DNA of 64,000 nucleotides, from contig MNCI01034769.1 in assembly GCA_015680685.1 (NCBI GenBank), positions 1,019,604 to 1,083,603 of the forward strand, given 5' to 3'. The first letter of the stretch is position 1, and each line of letters starts with the position of its first letter. This document shows, in pieces, positions 10,511 to 21,747 of this stretch. The translations under genes were made by a program, and so were the position numbers. The stretch is from Gnetum montanum (Eukaryota > Streptophyta > Gnetopsida > Gnetales > Gnetaceae). Below the pieces are notes generated by a model. It was given only the letters and a program-made list of their open reading frames with translations, did not search any database and had not been told where the DNA came from.

Positions 10511-11879
10511 TGTGGCACATGCTTAGCATGCATCCATGACTCATCAATTAAGCGAGCGTGCATAGTGCCAATATGGGGTGGGGCGTTGCAGTACCAGAAT
10601 GCAATTCATGATGCCAAGAAAACACTCTTTGGAATATGTGCAATGCCATTAGCCCTAGAATCTTGATGATCCTCTGAAGATGTCATATGACATCTTGCTG
10701 ACCTTCCGGAGCTACGGCTACCACGACCCTTTGCCCTGGTAGTAGCTTCCATGGTCGGTGCCTACTGCTGGTGTCCTAGCATTATTGTGGTCCATCCAAA
10801 AGGTTGCTACCCTCCAGCCCCTACCAGCTCTCAAGCCCAAAATACATTTAACTGTTGGGCATCTCACCTTACAACTGAACTACATGATGTTTGCCTTGGG
10901 TGAGAACTCCTGAGCACTCGCATCACAACAATTCCTAGCAGCCTCTCTGCCAACTCCCCCATGCTGATGATGCCAAGGCTTCTATTGGCCTTCCTAGTTT
11001 GGATGTCGAATGGCTCAGTAACAATGTCCATTGTTCCAGTAGTGTCCAAAGCAAGCAATACCTTTGCCTTTGTTTCACTTAATGGTTGTTTCTTCTAATT
11101 TTCTTTCTGTTGTGTATGCAGGGTATGTGCTGGAGGGTGTCAGTCAGAGGTGCATTTCGCCAAGGTGGCAGAACACTGCATCGTTCCAAGGTGGTTGTCC
11201 TAACTAGCTTAGCTACTTGGGAGTGCACATCCTATCCTCCCCCTTAACCTCCTTTACCTCGTTCCTTACACCTACAATTATCCCTGTCACACCTCTTTTT
11301 TACAAGTTGTCCCGATGCTTGTAAAGCCCTCCCATATGATCAACCGCAAAGTCCATGACATGCATAGTGCAACTTGCCACATGGGAAGCATTTGTAGGTA
11401 GGTTAAAGTCCCACATGGATGTAACACAACTCATCCTGGGAAAGAAATACTTTTCCTGAAACAACAAGGTTTTTTGCAAATGAAAATGGAAAAACAACAA
11501 AAGAAAAGCATAAAAGAGAAAAAGCTCACGCACAAAAGAAAGGGTGCCTAAAAAAATGGCACATTAGCTGTTTTGCAATCACTATCTCTAAGCATTCCGA
11601 CGAGACGTCAGAAGCCTACAAAGGAAAAGATGCCCATGCATATCAACTCCCTCACAAGAACTCCGACGAGGGATCGCATTGCTACTTCTTTCCCTTCCCG
11701 AAACTGTCTTCACAGCTCCACCCTTTCCCCCTTCCCTACATAACTATCCTAGCACTCTCAAGTGTAGCTAAGTGACATCTTGAAAATTACTGAAGAGCGA
11801 TGTTGACATCTTTTCTTTTGTGGTGTTTCATATTCTTTGTCGACGTCTCTTGGGCCCTTCCTCCAGATGTCAACAAAGA
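10511..11879 (+). other. 3' untranslated region of element B and unassigned sequence
   Basis: 10540-10930 aligns with the reverse complement of 1-440. From 10930 to 11540 I see no gene. A purine tract AAAAGAAAGGG at 11534-11544 is followed by TG, a possible polypurine tract and LTR start, but no partner LTR confirms it. 11545-11879 shows no coding signal and no clear match to LTR F. Confidence 0.4.
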
Positions 11880-12186
11880 GGGGCCAATGAAACACCATAA
11901 AATTTCAAGACCCTCTTACTTCACCAGGGTCTTGGAATTTAGGCAAGGGATTTCCACAAGTGTGGTGTCACAACAGTTTTGCAGGAAATGAATGCACTGA
12001 GTTTAGATTGTCCAGTTTGGCAATTTTTCTACCTCTAGAGCTAACAGGCCCGATGGACTCTCTAGCCTGCCCACTTGGGTGATTCACCTGGCTGACAGTC
12101 TCCTTCGAAACCATGCACAGATTTGTCAATGGTGTTCAAGATGGGAAAAATAGTTTGGCAAGTTTTCTTGTGGAGAAGTATGCTAT

Positions 12187-12211
12187 GCTACACTACATTG
12201 TGTAGTGTAGC
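12187..12211. repeat. Hairpin in LTR C (11-bp arms)
   Basis: Perfect inverted repeat: GCTACACTACA, loop TTG, then TGTAGTGTAGC. It is the first of a series built from the words GCTAC and GTAGC in this LTR. Confidence 0.85.
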
Positions 12212-12403
12212 AAGCCTTCAAAACATCGAGCAAATGTCCGAATACAAGTTTTAGCAAGATCTTCACGCAAAAGCAAAGTTAGAAATCAGCCAACATAGGA
12301 TGCTATCCTATGCTACACTACACAGCATAGCACAACGTAGCAAGGGTAAAACAAGCAAAGTTTTCTTATCATAATCTTGGCAGAAGTGAAAATTACATTA
12401 GCT

Positions 12404-12443
12404 GCTACACTATGCTATGCTACGTAGCGTAGCATAGTGTAGC
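12404..12443. repeat. Near-perfect 40-bp palindrome in LTR C
   Basis: Self-complementary around the centre TAC|GTA (12423/12424), with a single mismatched pair. The outer arms are GCTACACTATGCTA and TAGCATAGTGTAGC. Confidence 0.88.
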
Positions 12444-12547
12444 GAATATGCATGTTAACAAAATGCTCCAGAAGTTCACCCCGCATGCGCTAAGGCTTTT
12501 AGCAAAAGGCTAGTGACTTCAATGCAAGTTACCTTTCCAAACCAATG

Positions 12548-12587
12548 GCTACGTTGTGCTATGCTACATAGCATAGCACAACGTAGC
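12548..12587. repeat. Perfect 18-bp-arm hairpin in LTR C
   Basis: Arms GCTACGTTGTGCTATGCT (12548-12565) and AGCATAGCACAACGTAGC (12570-12587) are exactly complementary, with loop ACAT. Further imperfect copies follow at 12598-12675. Confidence 0.92.
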
Positions 12588-12838
12588 AAGAAACTACACT
12601 ATGCCAATGTGCTACGCTACGCCAACCTACTATGCTACACACCGTAGCACAGCATAGCAAAGTAGCTACGCCGCTTCAAGGTGCTTCATTTCTCGCTTGC
12701 ATTGTTAGCATGAGCAGTTTCGATAGTGTAGCAAGTTCGTGATTGGCATTGCATGCCTTTACAGTATGGGTATGTCAACATCACATGGGGTCTAGGACAT
12801 GTGGTGTCTAAGCCTTATTTCTTACCTACTCCTAGCCC

Positions 12839-12846
12839 TATAAATA
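12839..12846 (+). promoter_or_regulatory. TATA box of LTR C
   Basis: TATAAATA followed by CCCC, at the same place relative to the LTR end as the TATA of LTR F (61593). The hairpin-rich block lies 170-650 bases upstream, so it is in the U3 region. Confidence 0.7.
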
Positions 12847-13435
12847 CCCCTACAAGCAACGCTCAAAGGGTTGGAAAATTTTAGCAATTGGAAATTTTCT
12901 GTGTTGAAGCAATTTGTTGGCAAGTTTAGCAATTGTTGGCATTTCACGTTGGCATTTGGCATTGGCTCTTTGCATCAGCACTTTTGAATTATTAGCCTTT
13001 AATTTTGCACTCAAAAGCATAGTTGAGGCATTCTAAGCGTTCTATTCATTCTTGAACTCTCTGTGCGCTTCCAGCATTGTATAACTTCTTATACACTCCA
13101 AACAAGCAAGATAATCGAACCCATGACTTTGTGATGGTGCATTTTATTATCCTGGTTTATTTTGTTATTTCTCCATTGTTATCACTGTTTAGCATTATTT
13201 TTTACGTTCCTGCATTTATTAATCATAAGTTTTGCCTCACGCATCTTGCATTTAAAACAACATTTACGTAAGGTTAAGTTACACTGATTAAGTCCCTGTT
13301 TGATTGACCAGACTGTTCAGGGCGCCCCGCTTCCGTTTTATCCAACATGGCCCTTGCATAGATCCAAGGTTGAAACTGTTCACCCGACAACCTCTCGATC
13401 TTTCCAGCCATCGACGTTTTTAGTTGGTACAACAT

Positions 13436-14255
13436 ATTCATAGAATGTAGGCTAGTTTTAGAAAGACATATTTCCCCAGACAAAGATGTATTCCCAAAAT
13501 GGAGATTTTAGAAAGACATATTTTCTAGAAAAAGATGTCTTCCCAAAATAGAAGGAAAATATAGAAATATGTCTAAGGCATGAAGAAGATGTCTTTCATG
13601 ATCATTAATTATCATTGGCTAGCTCTTGCACAAGTTCCAAGATGGATTTGGAAACATGGTAACTATAAGAAGATATCATATGCATTGGGAAATGGACAAG
13701 CTCTTATGCAATCTTTGTATGATCATTTGTTAGTCTATGTGATATTTGTTGCTCCTCATTATATTATCATTTTTCCATTGTAAAAGTGTGTTGTACCTTA
13801 AAGTATAGGGATCAACAAACTAAGTTGCATTCATTCCTTGTAATCTTTTTTCTCCCTTGTTGCCCTACAGAGTTAATGCACTTCTTAATTGAGCTTATCA
13901 AGATCCTAAGGGATTGAGTGGTTGGTGTTGCAACACAACATTCTAAAGTGGATCTCAAGATTGTAAAGGTTTTGGAAGCCTAGAAACAACATTTCAAGCT
14001 TGACAAGACCTTGTGGGATTGAGTTGTTGATGCCGTGTCACAACACTATGAAGCAAGGCTTAAGGATTATAGAGGGTGTGAACCCTTCACATTTGAGAGC
14101 AACAAGATCTAGAGGTGTGCTTGTGATCTATCCTCCAAGAGTGGACTACCCAAATTGGGGAACCATGTTAAATTCAATATGTGTGCTTTTTCTCATAAAG
14201 TCTTAATTTGGGAAACTTATTTATCCCCCCTACCTTCTAAGTTCAATGATCCACA
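13436..14255 (+). repeat. 5' LTR of J (5'-truncated)
   Basis: Matches 23630-24458 over its whole length. Shared blocks include AGAATGTAGGCTAGTTTTA, ATGGATTTGGAAA, TATCATTTKTCCATTGTAAA, AGTGTGTTGTACCT and TGTTGCCCTACAG, and both end AAGTTCAATKATCCAYA. The first part of the LTR is missing at the junction with LTR C. Confidence 0.85.
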
Positions 14256-14257
14256 AG

Positions 14258-14270
14258 TGGTATTAGAGCC
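14258..14270 (+). other. Primer-binding site, initiator tRNA-Met type
   Basis: TGGTATTAGAGCC, one mismatch from the consensus TGGTATCAGAGCC complementary to the 3' end of plant initiator tRNA-Met. It lies two bases after the LTR end, as usual for Ty1/copia elements. Confidence 0.85.
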
Positions 14271-14310
14271 TGGTACTCTTCTTTATCATCATCAACTTCA
14301 AGAGTGAACA

Positions 14311-15840
14311 ATGGAGGGGACATATTACACAAAGCCAACCATGTTTGACAAGTTCAACTTCACCTATTGAAAAGTTAGAATGTAAGGGTTCTTCGAATCA
14401 TGGACTTTGAAGTATGGGAGTTAATCCTTGAAGGCTACGCTCCATGTGTGGATAGCTCCACTAGCATCGTCAAGCTTCACAACAAATGAACATAAGAGGA
14501 GAAGGATAAGTTCATGTTTGATTTTAAAGTAAATAATTGTCTATGTTGTGCTTTAAATGAATCTAAATTTAATAGAGTAGTAGGATGTAAAATGGCCAAA
14601 TAAATTTGGCAAATTCTAGAAGCTACATATGAAGGTACCTCTATTGTTAAGTTATCAAAATTGTTAGTCTTGCAAAGCGAATATGATAAGCTTAAAATGA
14701 GAGAAGGTGAAAAGATAAAAGATTACTTCTCTAGAGCTAATGATATTGTTGGAGTCATTAAAGGTACTAGTAAAGACTTGTCTAAAAGTAATGTGATCAT
14801 TAAAATGATCAAAACTCTTCAACCAGAGTTCATACCTAAGGTCATAGCCATGGAAGAAATCAAAGACTTCTCAAATCTAAAATTTGAAGAGCTTCAAAGT
14901 GCTCTCATTGCTTATTTAATGAATCTCATAAGTGAAGGAGTTATCCAAGAAAGGCCCATTGCCTTGAAGACTACCTTAAAGGAGAAGGAGCTTAATGAGC
15001 ATGATGAGGGTAGTGAAGATGAGATTACATTTCTCATGAGGAAGCTACAATGACTAATAACTAGAAGAAACAAATAAACATATCAATAAAGATTTAATCA
15101 GTCCAAAGGTAGTGAAAGAGGTAAGAATTTTTTAAACTCTAATCTAGATTTTTCTTTTGTAGAATGTTGGATGTATGATGGAAGAGGCCATATGGCCTTT
15201 GAATGTCCTAGTAGTTGAACAAGAAAGTAAAAACAAAGTATCAAGAAATTTCCTTATTGAATACAATAATTTTATATCTTACTAAGGAAATGTCAAACAT
15301 CAAGGCTGAGAATAAAAAACTAACCAAGTTGTGTGAATAGATGAAAGAAGAGCTTGTAGATGTAAAGCTTGTAAATGAAAGACTAGTTAAAGGAAAAGAG
15401 TCCCTTTGAATGGTTCTTCGTCAAGGAAGAAGTCCACAAGAAAAAAGTGGACTTGGATATTGTTCCCAAGAAGAAGAACCTACACAATATTCATTCCATC
15501 TAGACGAATCCCCAAGGAATAATGATATTACATCAAAATAAGCTCCTATCCATCAAAAGACTCCTCAGAGGTTTGATCATTCTAATCACTTTCTCTATAA
15601 TAGGAGGGTTAGATGTTATTATTGTAATGAGTTTGGGTATAAAAAATGTGCGTGCAATTTAAAGTTTTATTATATGATTACCTAGTCATATCACAAGATT
15701 CCTTGATTTTATCAAAGTGCATTGAGAAGGGACTTTATGCAAGATCACCGAATGTTAACTCAAAAGACCAAAGCAATCAGAAAAGAATGGAGAATTAAAG
15801 GTCATAATCTTATAGTGGATTCTTTATACCAATGTGAGGA
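14311..15840 (+). pseudogene. Gag of copia element J (broken)
   Basis: Gag forms the particle that packages element RNA. It starts at ATG 14311 (MEGTYYTKPTMFDKFNF), about 40 bases after the primer site. Stops and frameshifts follow until 14661. The open stretch 14661-15053 (130 codons) carries the UBN2/copia-type gag domain: LQSEYDKLKMREGEKI, DYFSRANDIV, IKMIKTLQPEF and IPKVIAMEEIKD. Near 15614-15655 a zinc knuckle reads CYYCNEFGY....C, with the usual His replaced by Tyr. It fades at about 15840, where the D sequence begins. It cannot make a working protein. Confidence 0.8.
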
Positions 15841-15859
15841 TGTCGTACTCCTTGTAGTC

Positions 15860-16398
15860 AATACCATAGTACCATTGAATCCATTCCTTTTTTTATGCTA
15901 GGCTCTACTTGCATTGGAATCTCGATAAGATTTGTCCTAGTTTTAGGCAACCCAAGTGCCTTTGCAATGGCCTACACTAACTAGGATCCTAAAATGTTTT
16001 TGATTGTGACTATTGAACTAGCGTACCTATTGTTCTAAAATAAGAACATCTCTTCCACATACCACTCCCAACTGGAAGTGATAATTGGCCACATGGGAGA
16101 GGTCTTTAGTTGGTCCTATACCTCTTTAGGTGCTTGCTCCAAGAAAGAACCAAAGTTCAACCCTTGGAGCACTATCTTCTAGACATCCCTTGATCTAATT
16201 TAAGATAGGTAAGCCTCCATCAAGTTCACCTCAAGGTTTTCTTGTTGAGCTGGCACCTCATCCTAGTGGGAATGTTTTATTGCTACCACTGGTTTTGGAA
16301 TCTAATGAATAGACTCCACTTTAGCCTCTTCCCTTGGACCATTTCTCCCTTGGTTGAGATGGTCTTCCTTCCTATGTGTGTTTTTCTTTTAGTGCCAT
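15860..16398 (-). pseudogene. ORF-X N-terminal fragment in D
   Basis: Begins at ATG 16398 on the minus strand (MALKEKHT...), the position shared with the two E copies. The most conserved block is at 16090-15890: WEWYVEEMFLF, a stop, NN....., VTIKNILG, AIAKALGLPKTRTNLIEIPMQ. It is homologous to WYMGETYLF...EILGLPQTRANLIETPMQ in E and WYSGEMYQFW...VLNLPNIG in H. It is cut at about 15860 by the copia junction. The function is unknown. An Athila env-like gene or the plant-transposon-protein family is possible. Confidence 0.6.
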
Positions 16399-16439
16399 CT
16401 ATGGTCACAACACATCTGTGGATTTGTAGATATAATGTG

Positions 16440-18480
16440 CAACTTTAAAATTTCTTGGATACCTTATCTTGTTAATTAGTTACACTTGACTATAGTTGGA
16501 CCATTGAAGATTGATTATTTTATTAATTAATTTTTATTATAAGTGTCACTAGAGCTCATTGGAAAGGTTTAACTTCTATAATTTGGTGTTTTAATGTTGA
16601 TTCCTTAGTTAAGCCTTTGTGGGAGTTAAAAAAGTTTTGAAAACTTTTCTATCAAAAATGGAACATTTGTGGCTCTCACAACTAATAGCTTATTTCCAGG
16701 AGCTATAGGGTCAAAGAACAAATTGATTTAGATAAATGGTTAAGAAGTTATGGGCTCTAGAAGGTTCTTGGTCGTGAAAATTGTAAAAATTTCTTTGGCA
16801 TTTGTAAGAAAATGTAAAACTTTCTAAGCAAGGTCACACATATATATAGTATTTTTACATTGCATCAATGAGGTTGCATATACAAGTCCTTGTATATGTG
16901 TGGGCTCTATCAATGAGGCCTCATTTATGGGGTTCATAAAAAATTTTCAAACATGAATAGTTTGAAAAATACAAAGAATTTTTAAATGAATTTGGGGTTT
17001 ATGGAGTCCTAGAAAAGATAAGAATATGGTGAAATCATTGAAGAGGGCTTTTGAAAGCTCAAAAATTCAAAAGGTTGATGGAGAATTTGTGATTTAAACA
17101 AAATGCTTTAAAAAAGCACATGATCGAATGTAGAAGATGGATGCATGAAAAATTATAATTACAATAATGCCTAAGGATAAGATGCTTAATGAACCCAACC
17201 AAGAGATATGTAAGTGGTTCCTCCCCATAGCAAGCACATGCCTTTTTTTTCCTTTGCATAACCTCAACCTAAGGAGTCCATGGGCCCCGTAGGTGGTTAA
17301 TGGTTGATCAAAGTTAAGAAGTAAAATCCAAAAGATTCTACCAAAGAATTAAAGTACATCAAACAAAGACACTAAACATGAACATGAAAACAAATAATGA
17401 GGTGAGTTATGGATAGCATGGATATATGATGCAGAAGGTGGAATGGAGTTCCAAATTGAGGTCAAAAGAAGTCCCTTGTGGATTTGTGATTAAATGACCT
17501 AAGAAGATCTAGCCTTAGTCTAGACCAAAACCAACTACTTTCAGTGATTTTGCATCATCACTTCAAGATCGATCCACATCCTTGAGACACAAGAGTACCT
17601 ACATAGAACAACCACCATTTCTTAAAGAGAAGAAACAAGAAGTAGGAAGTGAGAGAGGACCTTAGTTAGAGGGGACCTTTAGGCATGAGTAACATGTATT
17701 TCTAGTCTCATAACTAGTGTTTATAGCCTATTTATTTATCTAAGGGGTGTGCTTTGAATTCCCATCATATATATATTTTTTCTTTTATTTTGTTTTTTTT
17801 TCCTCTTCTTTTTGAATGGGAACCACACCATGCAAAGACTTATTCAACTTCCTATTATTGGTCAACACATAATGGTAAGAAATCCATGAAAACACTCATG
17901 CACCCAAGTAAGTAGAAGCGTTCAAAGAGTATTGAGTCCCCTTGAATTCACACCTTCTAAAAACTTTTGAATCCTTCCTAATTCTAGAAACTAGCAAGGT
18001 CACAAATTTATTAAAAGTTTATTTAATGAAAGGGATCTCATACATCCAAAAAAAGAAAAACCATAGAGTTTATGGATGGGTGGATTATGTGGACTCACTA
18101 CATGTTCCATGAAAATGAAAACATGTCTTAGTCATTAGTAAAAAAATTCAAAAATAGAAAATAGACATTAACAAACAAAACAGTAAGCATAAACCACCAT
18201 TAGCAACAGCTACAACACCACTATTTCCTATTGGCATACATCATGTTTCTTAACAAGAATTACAAAATCATACTAAAATTAAAAAAAAATAGAATATATA
18301 ACAAAGTGTAAAATATTCAAGAAAAATTTAAATGTACTAACGATGCTGTAAAACAAAAAAATGGTGTAAAATAGAAAAGAGCTTTAAAATCAAAAAGATA
18401 TAAAATAAATAATTTGAAAAATAAAAATGTGTAAAACAAAAAATTGAAAAACTGAGGAGACAGGTATATGATTAGCATGG
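16440..18480 (-). other. Non-coding spacer between pol and ORF-X in D
   Basis: No gene. It is A/T-rich and conserved with E spacers (39700-41435, 44400-46520) and in part with G (51609-53510) and H (31000-32080). Anchors are GTGGTTCCTCCCCATAGCAAGC, CATAACTAGTGTTTATAGCC and an A-rich block at 18290-18450. A minus-strand TATATATA near 16841-16848, a 22-nt palindrome (16877-16898) and CATCAATGAGG words upstream look like a promoter about 440 bases before the ORF-X ATG. Confidence 0.6.
16877..16898. repeat. 22-nt palindrome in D spacer
   Basis: Arms CATATACAAG and CTTGTATATG are exactly complementary around TC. It lies between two CATCAATGAGG-like words and just upstream, on the minus strand, of a TATATATA. 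E unit 1 has a shorter version, CTTGTATACAAG, near 40153. Confidence 0.85.
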
Positions 18481-19900
18481 ATGGCCATCTCTCCCATGAC
18501 TTAGTTGGAAGGGGGAGATTCAAATATTAAGCATGGTTGTCTATCTATTAAGGTATTTGTTACACTAGCTTGCTTGGTCTCATGGAAAGGCTTTATCTGT
18601 TGGATGTTAACCAACTACTTCTTGTTTAGGCTTTCAGGTTTCTATATGATCATGGCCTTAGAAGGAAAGGTTTCATCAATTATATAAGGCCCTTCCCACA
18701 ATGTTTTGAATTTAGTTTGTTGAGGTACGTGTGTGATGTTCTAGTAGATAACCTCATCTTCTGATTGAAGTTTCATCCTTCTGATTTCTATGTCATGTCA
18801 TTGTTTGCTGAATGCCTTATGTACTTCATTCAAGGATAGGACTACCAATCAATTTTTTTCTAGAAAATTTAGGTTAATCATTCTTTCCTTTTATGCCAAA
18901 CTTAGATTAAGATCCTAATCATAGGCTATTGAGAGTGTACATAGCTCAAATTGAATTGGGAGCATTGGAAGTTTTCCGTACACCAACTCATAGGGAGAGT
19001 ATCCAATAGGTAATTTTCATGATGAGTGGTAGTTCTAAAGGGAATCATTTAGTTTGGTACTCCAATATCTCCTATATTTACTAGCAATTATTCTTAGAAT
19101 ATTTGTGATCTCCCTATTAGTAACCTCTACTTGATCGTTGGCTTGTGGGGTGACAGGGTGTTGTTAATTTATGTTCAACCCTAAAAAATTGCATGAGTTT
19201 TTTAAAATTTTCACCTATAAAATGGGTTCTATTGTCAGAAATTAGTGCACATGTCATCCCAAACCTATTTACAACATTTCATTATGCAAATCAAGTAGTA
19301 GTGGATGATGTACAGTTGATGTCAATTGCTACTTCTATCTATTTGGTATAGTAGTCAACAGCTAAGATAATATAGGCCTTTCTATTAGACATGGGTGTGA
19401 TGGGACCAATGAAATCTATTCCCCATATGGTAAATGATTCTAGTGGTTGAATCCACTATTGAGAACCCTCCATTCATGCAGTCATCCCACCATCTTGTTG
19501 GTAGCATTCACAAGATCAAAAAAACTAGTGAGCATCCTTGAAGATTGTGGGTCAATATTTTGATGGCTATGCATCTTCCTACATAGTGGCCTCTAAAAAG
19601 GCCTTCATGAACATCCTAGAGAATGCATAGTTAATCAGCATCAAGTACATATGAATGAACAATGACATTGATGCATAACTCGTAAATATTTCCATTGATT
19701 TCCATGAAGTGTTTGGCCTGATGAAGAAATTTTTGTTTCTTTCTATAGCCCATATCTTATGGCATCTTCTGAGTGAGAATATAAGTAAAAATTCCATCAT
19801 ATCATTTTGGTTCTCTGGACACTTATTCATTTATTGCACTAGTAAAGAGGAGTTCATCAAGAAATTGGTCAAAAAGTGAGCTCTCCTCCTCTTTGTCATC
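18480..19900 (-). pseudogene. Integrase of D (broken)
   Basis: The core is legible at 19420-19200: an RKAYIILAVDYYTK block with the first catalytic Asp, then NRFGMTCALISDNRTHFI, in which the second catalytic Asp is kept but the following Gly is Arg. The C-terminal domain (EGPYLIDETFLSKAMIIQKP-like) lies at 18700-18560. The zinc-binding part is at 19830-19450, with frame changes. The order and sequence match G and E integrases. Many stops make it inactive. Confidence 0.72.
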
Positions 19901-20420
19901 CCATCATAACTAAGACAAGTGATTAGTAATAACATTCTCAGTCCCTTTTTGATCTATCATTATAACATCAAATTCTTGTAAAATCACCAACCACTATATG
20001 ACACAATAGCTCACCATTGGCTTGTTCATGATGAAGTAGATGGCACTATGATCAATGTGCACAAATACTTTATATCCAAGCACATAGTGCTTGAAATTTT
20101 CCAAAGCATATACCATCATCATTAATTCTTTCTTTGTTATGGTGTAATTCAACTATGCACCCACAATTCTTTGACTTGTGCAGCGGATGTAATATGGAAT
20201 TTTCTTATCATTGAACTATGTAAGTATGAATTCCAAGGCATAATTAGATGCATCTATCATTATATGAAATGGTTTGGACCAATCAAGTTCTTGTAGAATT
20301 GGAGTCTCTATGAGCTTCTATTTGAGGCTTTGGAATGCATTTTCACATGCTTTGGTCTAGATGAATAGAGCATATTTCTTTCTTAGCTTAACTAACAACT
20401 TTATGATCTTAGAAAAATTC
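19900..20420 (-). pseudogene. RNase H of D (broken)
   Basis: Aligned by position and by nucleotide similarity with G 54900-55440 and E 47900-48420. Shared features are the antisense of MIDQKGTENV near 19950, the VHIDHSAIYFIMNK-like block near 20050 and the DASNYALEFILTQ-like block near 20230. It is read on the minus strand with many stops. Confidence 0.65.
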
Positions 20421-21240
20421 TCTATAAATTGTCGGTAGTAGCCAGTGTGTCCAAAGAATGATCAAACATCTTTAACGATTTCTAGTTGGCAGGTGATTCC
20501 TAGGATGACTCTTATCTTTTCGAGATCTACCTCAATACCTTCTTGTAAGATTCTATGTTCCAATACATTGCCCTCCTAGACCATCAAATGACTCTTTTGC
20601 TAATTAAGTTGCAAGCTTGTTTCCACACATCTTTTTAGTACTTGCTCAAGGTGGGCCAAGATTTGCTTGAATTTAGTTTCATAAGTCGAGAAGTCATCCA
20701 TAAAGGCTTCCACTTCACTACTGATCTACTACTAAAATATGTGTAAGACCAAGCATTGGAAAGTTGCAAGAGCATTGCATAAACTAAAAGGCATCTTGTG
20801 ATTTGAAAAGGTTCCCTAGGAACTCATGAATGTTATTTTGGCTTGGTCTTTTGGTGTAAACTGGGTTTGGTTATAGCCACTATAACCATCTAGAAAACTA
20901 TAATAGTAATGCCTAGATATGGTGTCCAACACATGATCAATGAATAGCAATGGAAAATGATTTTTGAATGTTGCCATGTTTAACAGCCTGAACTTGATAC
21001 AAACCCACCATTTTCCACCTCTGTTTGGTACTATCATGAGTGGTCTAAGCCACTCGTTATATAAAATGGGGTATATGAACCTTGTCGTAAGGAGTTTCTC
21101 AATATCCTCGTTGATAATTTAGTTCAATTTTGGGTTCAATCACCATTGTGGTTGTCTCCTTGGCTTCATAGACAAATTAGTGTCAATGTAGTGTTGGCAT
21201 ATCCATGGATTAATTCCAGTGAGTTTAGGATATGACCAGG
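20420..21240 (-). pseudogene. Reverse transcriptase of D, FMDD type (broken)
   Basis: Open stretch 21037-20816: MIVPNRGGKWWVCIKFRLL, FKNHFPLLFIDHVLD, FLDGYSGYNQ and QAKITFMSS, the A and B regions of a gypsy RT. Upstream is AFAWSYPKLTGINPWICQH (near 21220). Downstream, near 20700, the catalytic box reads VEAFMDDFSTYE. FMDDF is typical of the Athila lineage and differs from YVDD in elements A and B. The GRWRVCIDFR Arg/Asp pair has drifted to WWVCIKFR. Confidence 0.78.
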
Positions 21241-21745
21241 CAAAGGCTATCAGTCATCGATTGATCACTTTCAATAGTTTTTCTTTTTTCTTAGGAGCAA
21301 GTTTGGCATTAAGTATGACTAGCTTGCAGTTTTTTAAGAATGCATATTTCAGGCTGATAGGTAAAGCTTTCAACTCTAAGAACTCTTGTTTGAAATTCTT
21401 ATGGATCTCCAACTCTCCCCAATTGGTATCATTATTTTCATCATTAGAGAGTTGGTGATGAACTTACTCTAGTTCATCCATACCTACAACATAATCACAT
21501 GTCAAGCTCTCAGTAGGTTCCTACACATTGTGCTACTTTCAAAATGAGTGGTCAGCCACTGGGTGTCCTCTTGTTTTGTGGCTACGACATATAGACACCT
21601 TTGAATATTTGCTTCATGTGCACACTTCTTGGATGCAAAAATAGATGCTAGTTTCATGGATCAAAGTTTCTACATGTAATTTCACTTGGTATCATTATAC
21701 ATGATGAATGGAACTTGCTTCTTATTGATCTTTCCAAATGAACTA
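21240..21745 (-). pseudogene. Protease/RT linker remnant of D
   Basis: Minus-strand sequence similar to G 56250-56790: the linker LKPSKSLT...EQVHHQLSNDENNDT-like stretch, the tail of the protease region and a KISSSFGKINKKQVPFIMYNDT-like stretch near 21700. The protease active site is not present; homology stops at about 21745, where the J plus-strand ORF begins. Confidence 0.5.
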
Positions 21746-21747
21746 GA

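Larger units (their letters stand above)
6640..11540 (+). mobile_element. Element B: degenerate Ty3/gypsy Tat-lineage retrotransposon
   Basis: Second copy of the A family, in plus orientation, with RT, RNase H, archaeal RNase H and integrase in order and a tandem-repeat 3' region. Like A it shows no gag or protease. Its pol (about 6755-10093) matches A residue for residue over long blocks, so the two form an inverted, head-to-head pair. LTR C at 11880-13415 lies downstream in the same orientation and may be its 3' LTR. The left boundary is uncertain. Confidence 0.75.
11880..13415 (+). repeat. LTR C, same family as the LTR of element F
   Basis: Aligns by eye with 59912-62278. Shared blocks are the hairpin-rich section (12180-12670 versus 60280-61110), the TATAAATACCCC promoter (12839 versus 61593) and the end block GACCAGACYRTTYAGGGC plus CAACCTCTCGAT (13301-13405 versus 62172-62262). 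The start is blurred; the end lies near 13415. After it, the expected primer site is not preserved and sequence joins the cut LTR of J at about 13436. It lies directly downstream of element B in the same orientation and may be its 3' LTR (inference). Confidence 0.65.
15855..21745 (-). mobile_element. Element D: Athila-like Ty3/gypsy fragment inside J
   Basis: On the minus strand, from right to left: PR-RT linker, RT with FMDD box, RNase H, integrase, A-rich spacer and the start of ORF-X. Gag, protease active site and both LTRs are missing, so it is a fragment. It aligns with E and G throughout. Its ends abut copia J gag (about 15855) and the plus-strand 3' ORF of J (about 21745), in the space where J pol should be. 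Confidence 0.75.

Noticed and set aside
17059-17259. Short minus-strand ORF in the D spacer
   Set aside because: Not open in the homologous spacers of E and composition is non-coding.
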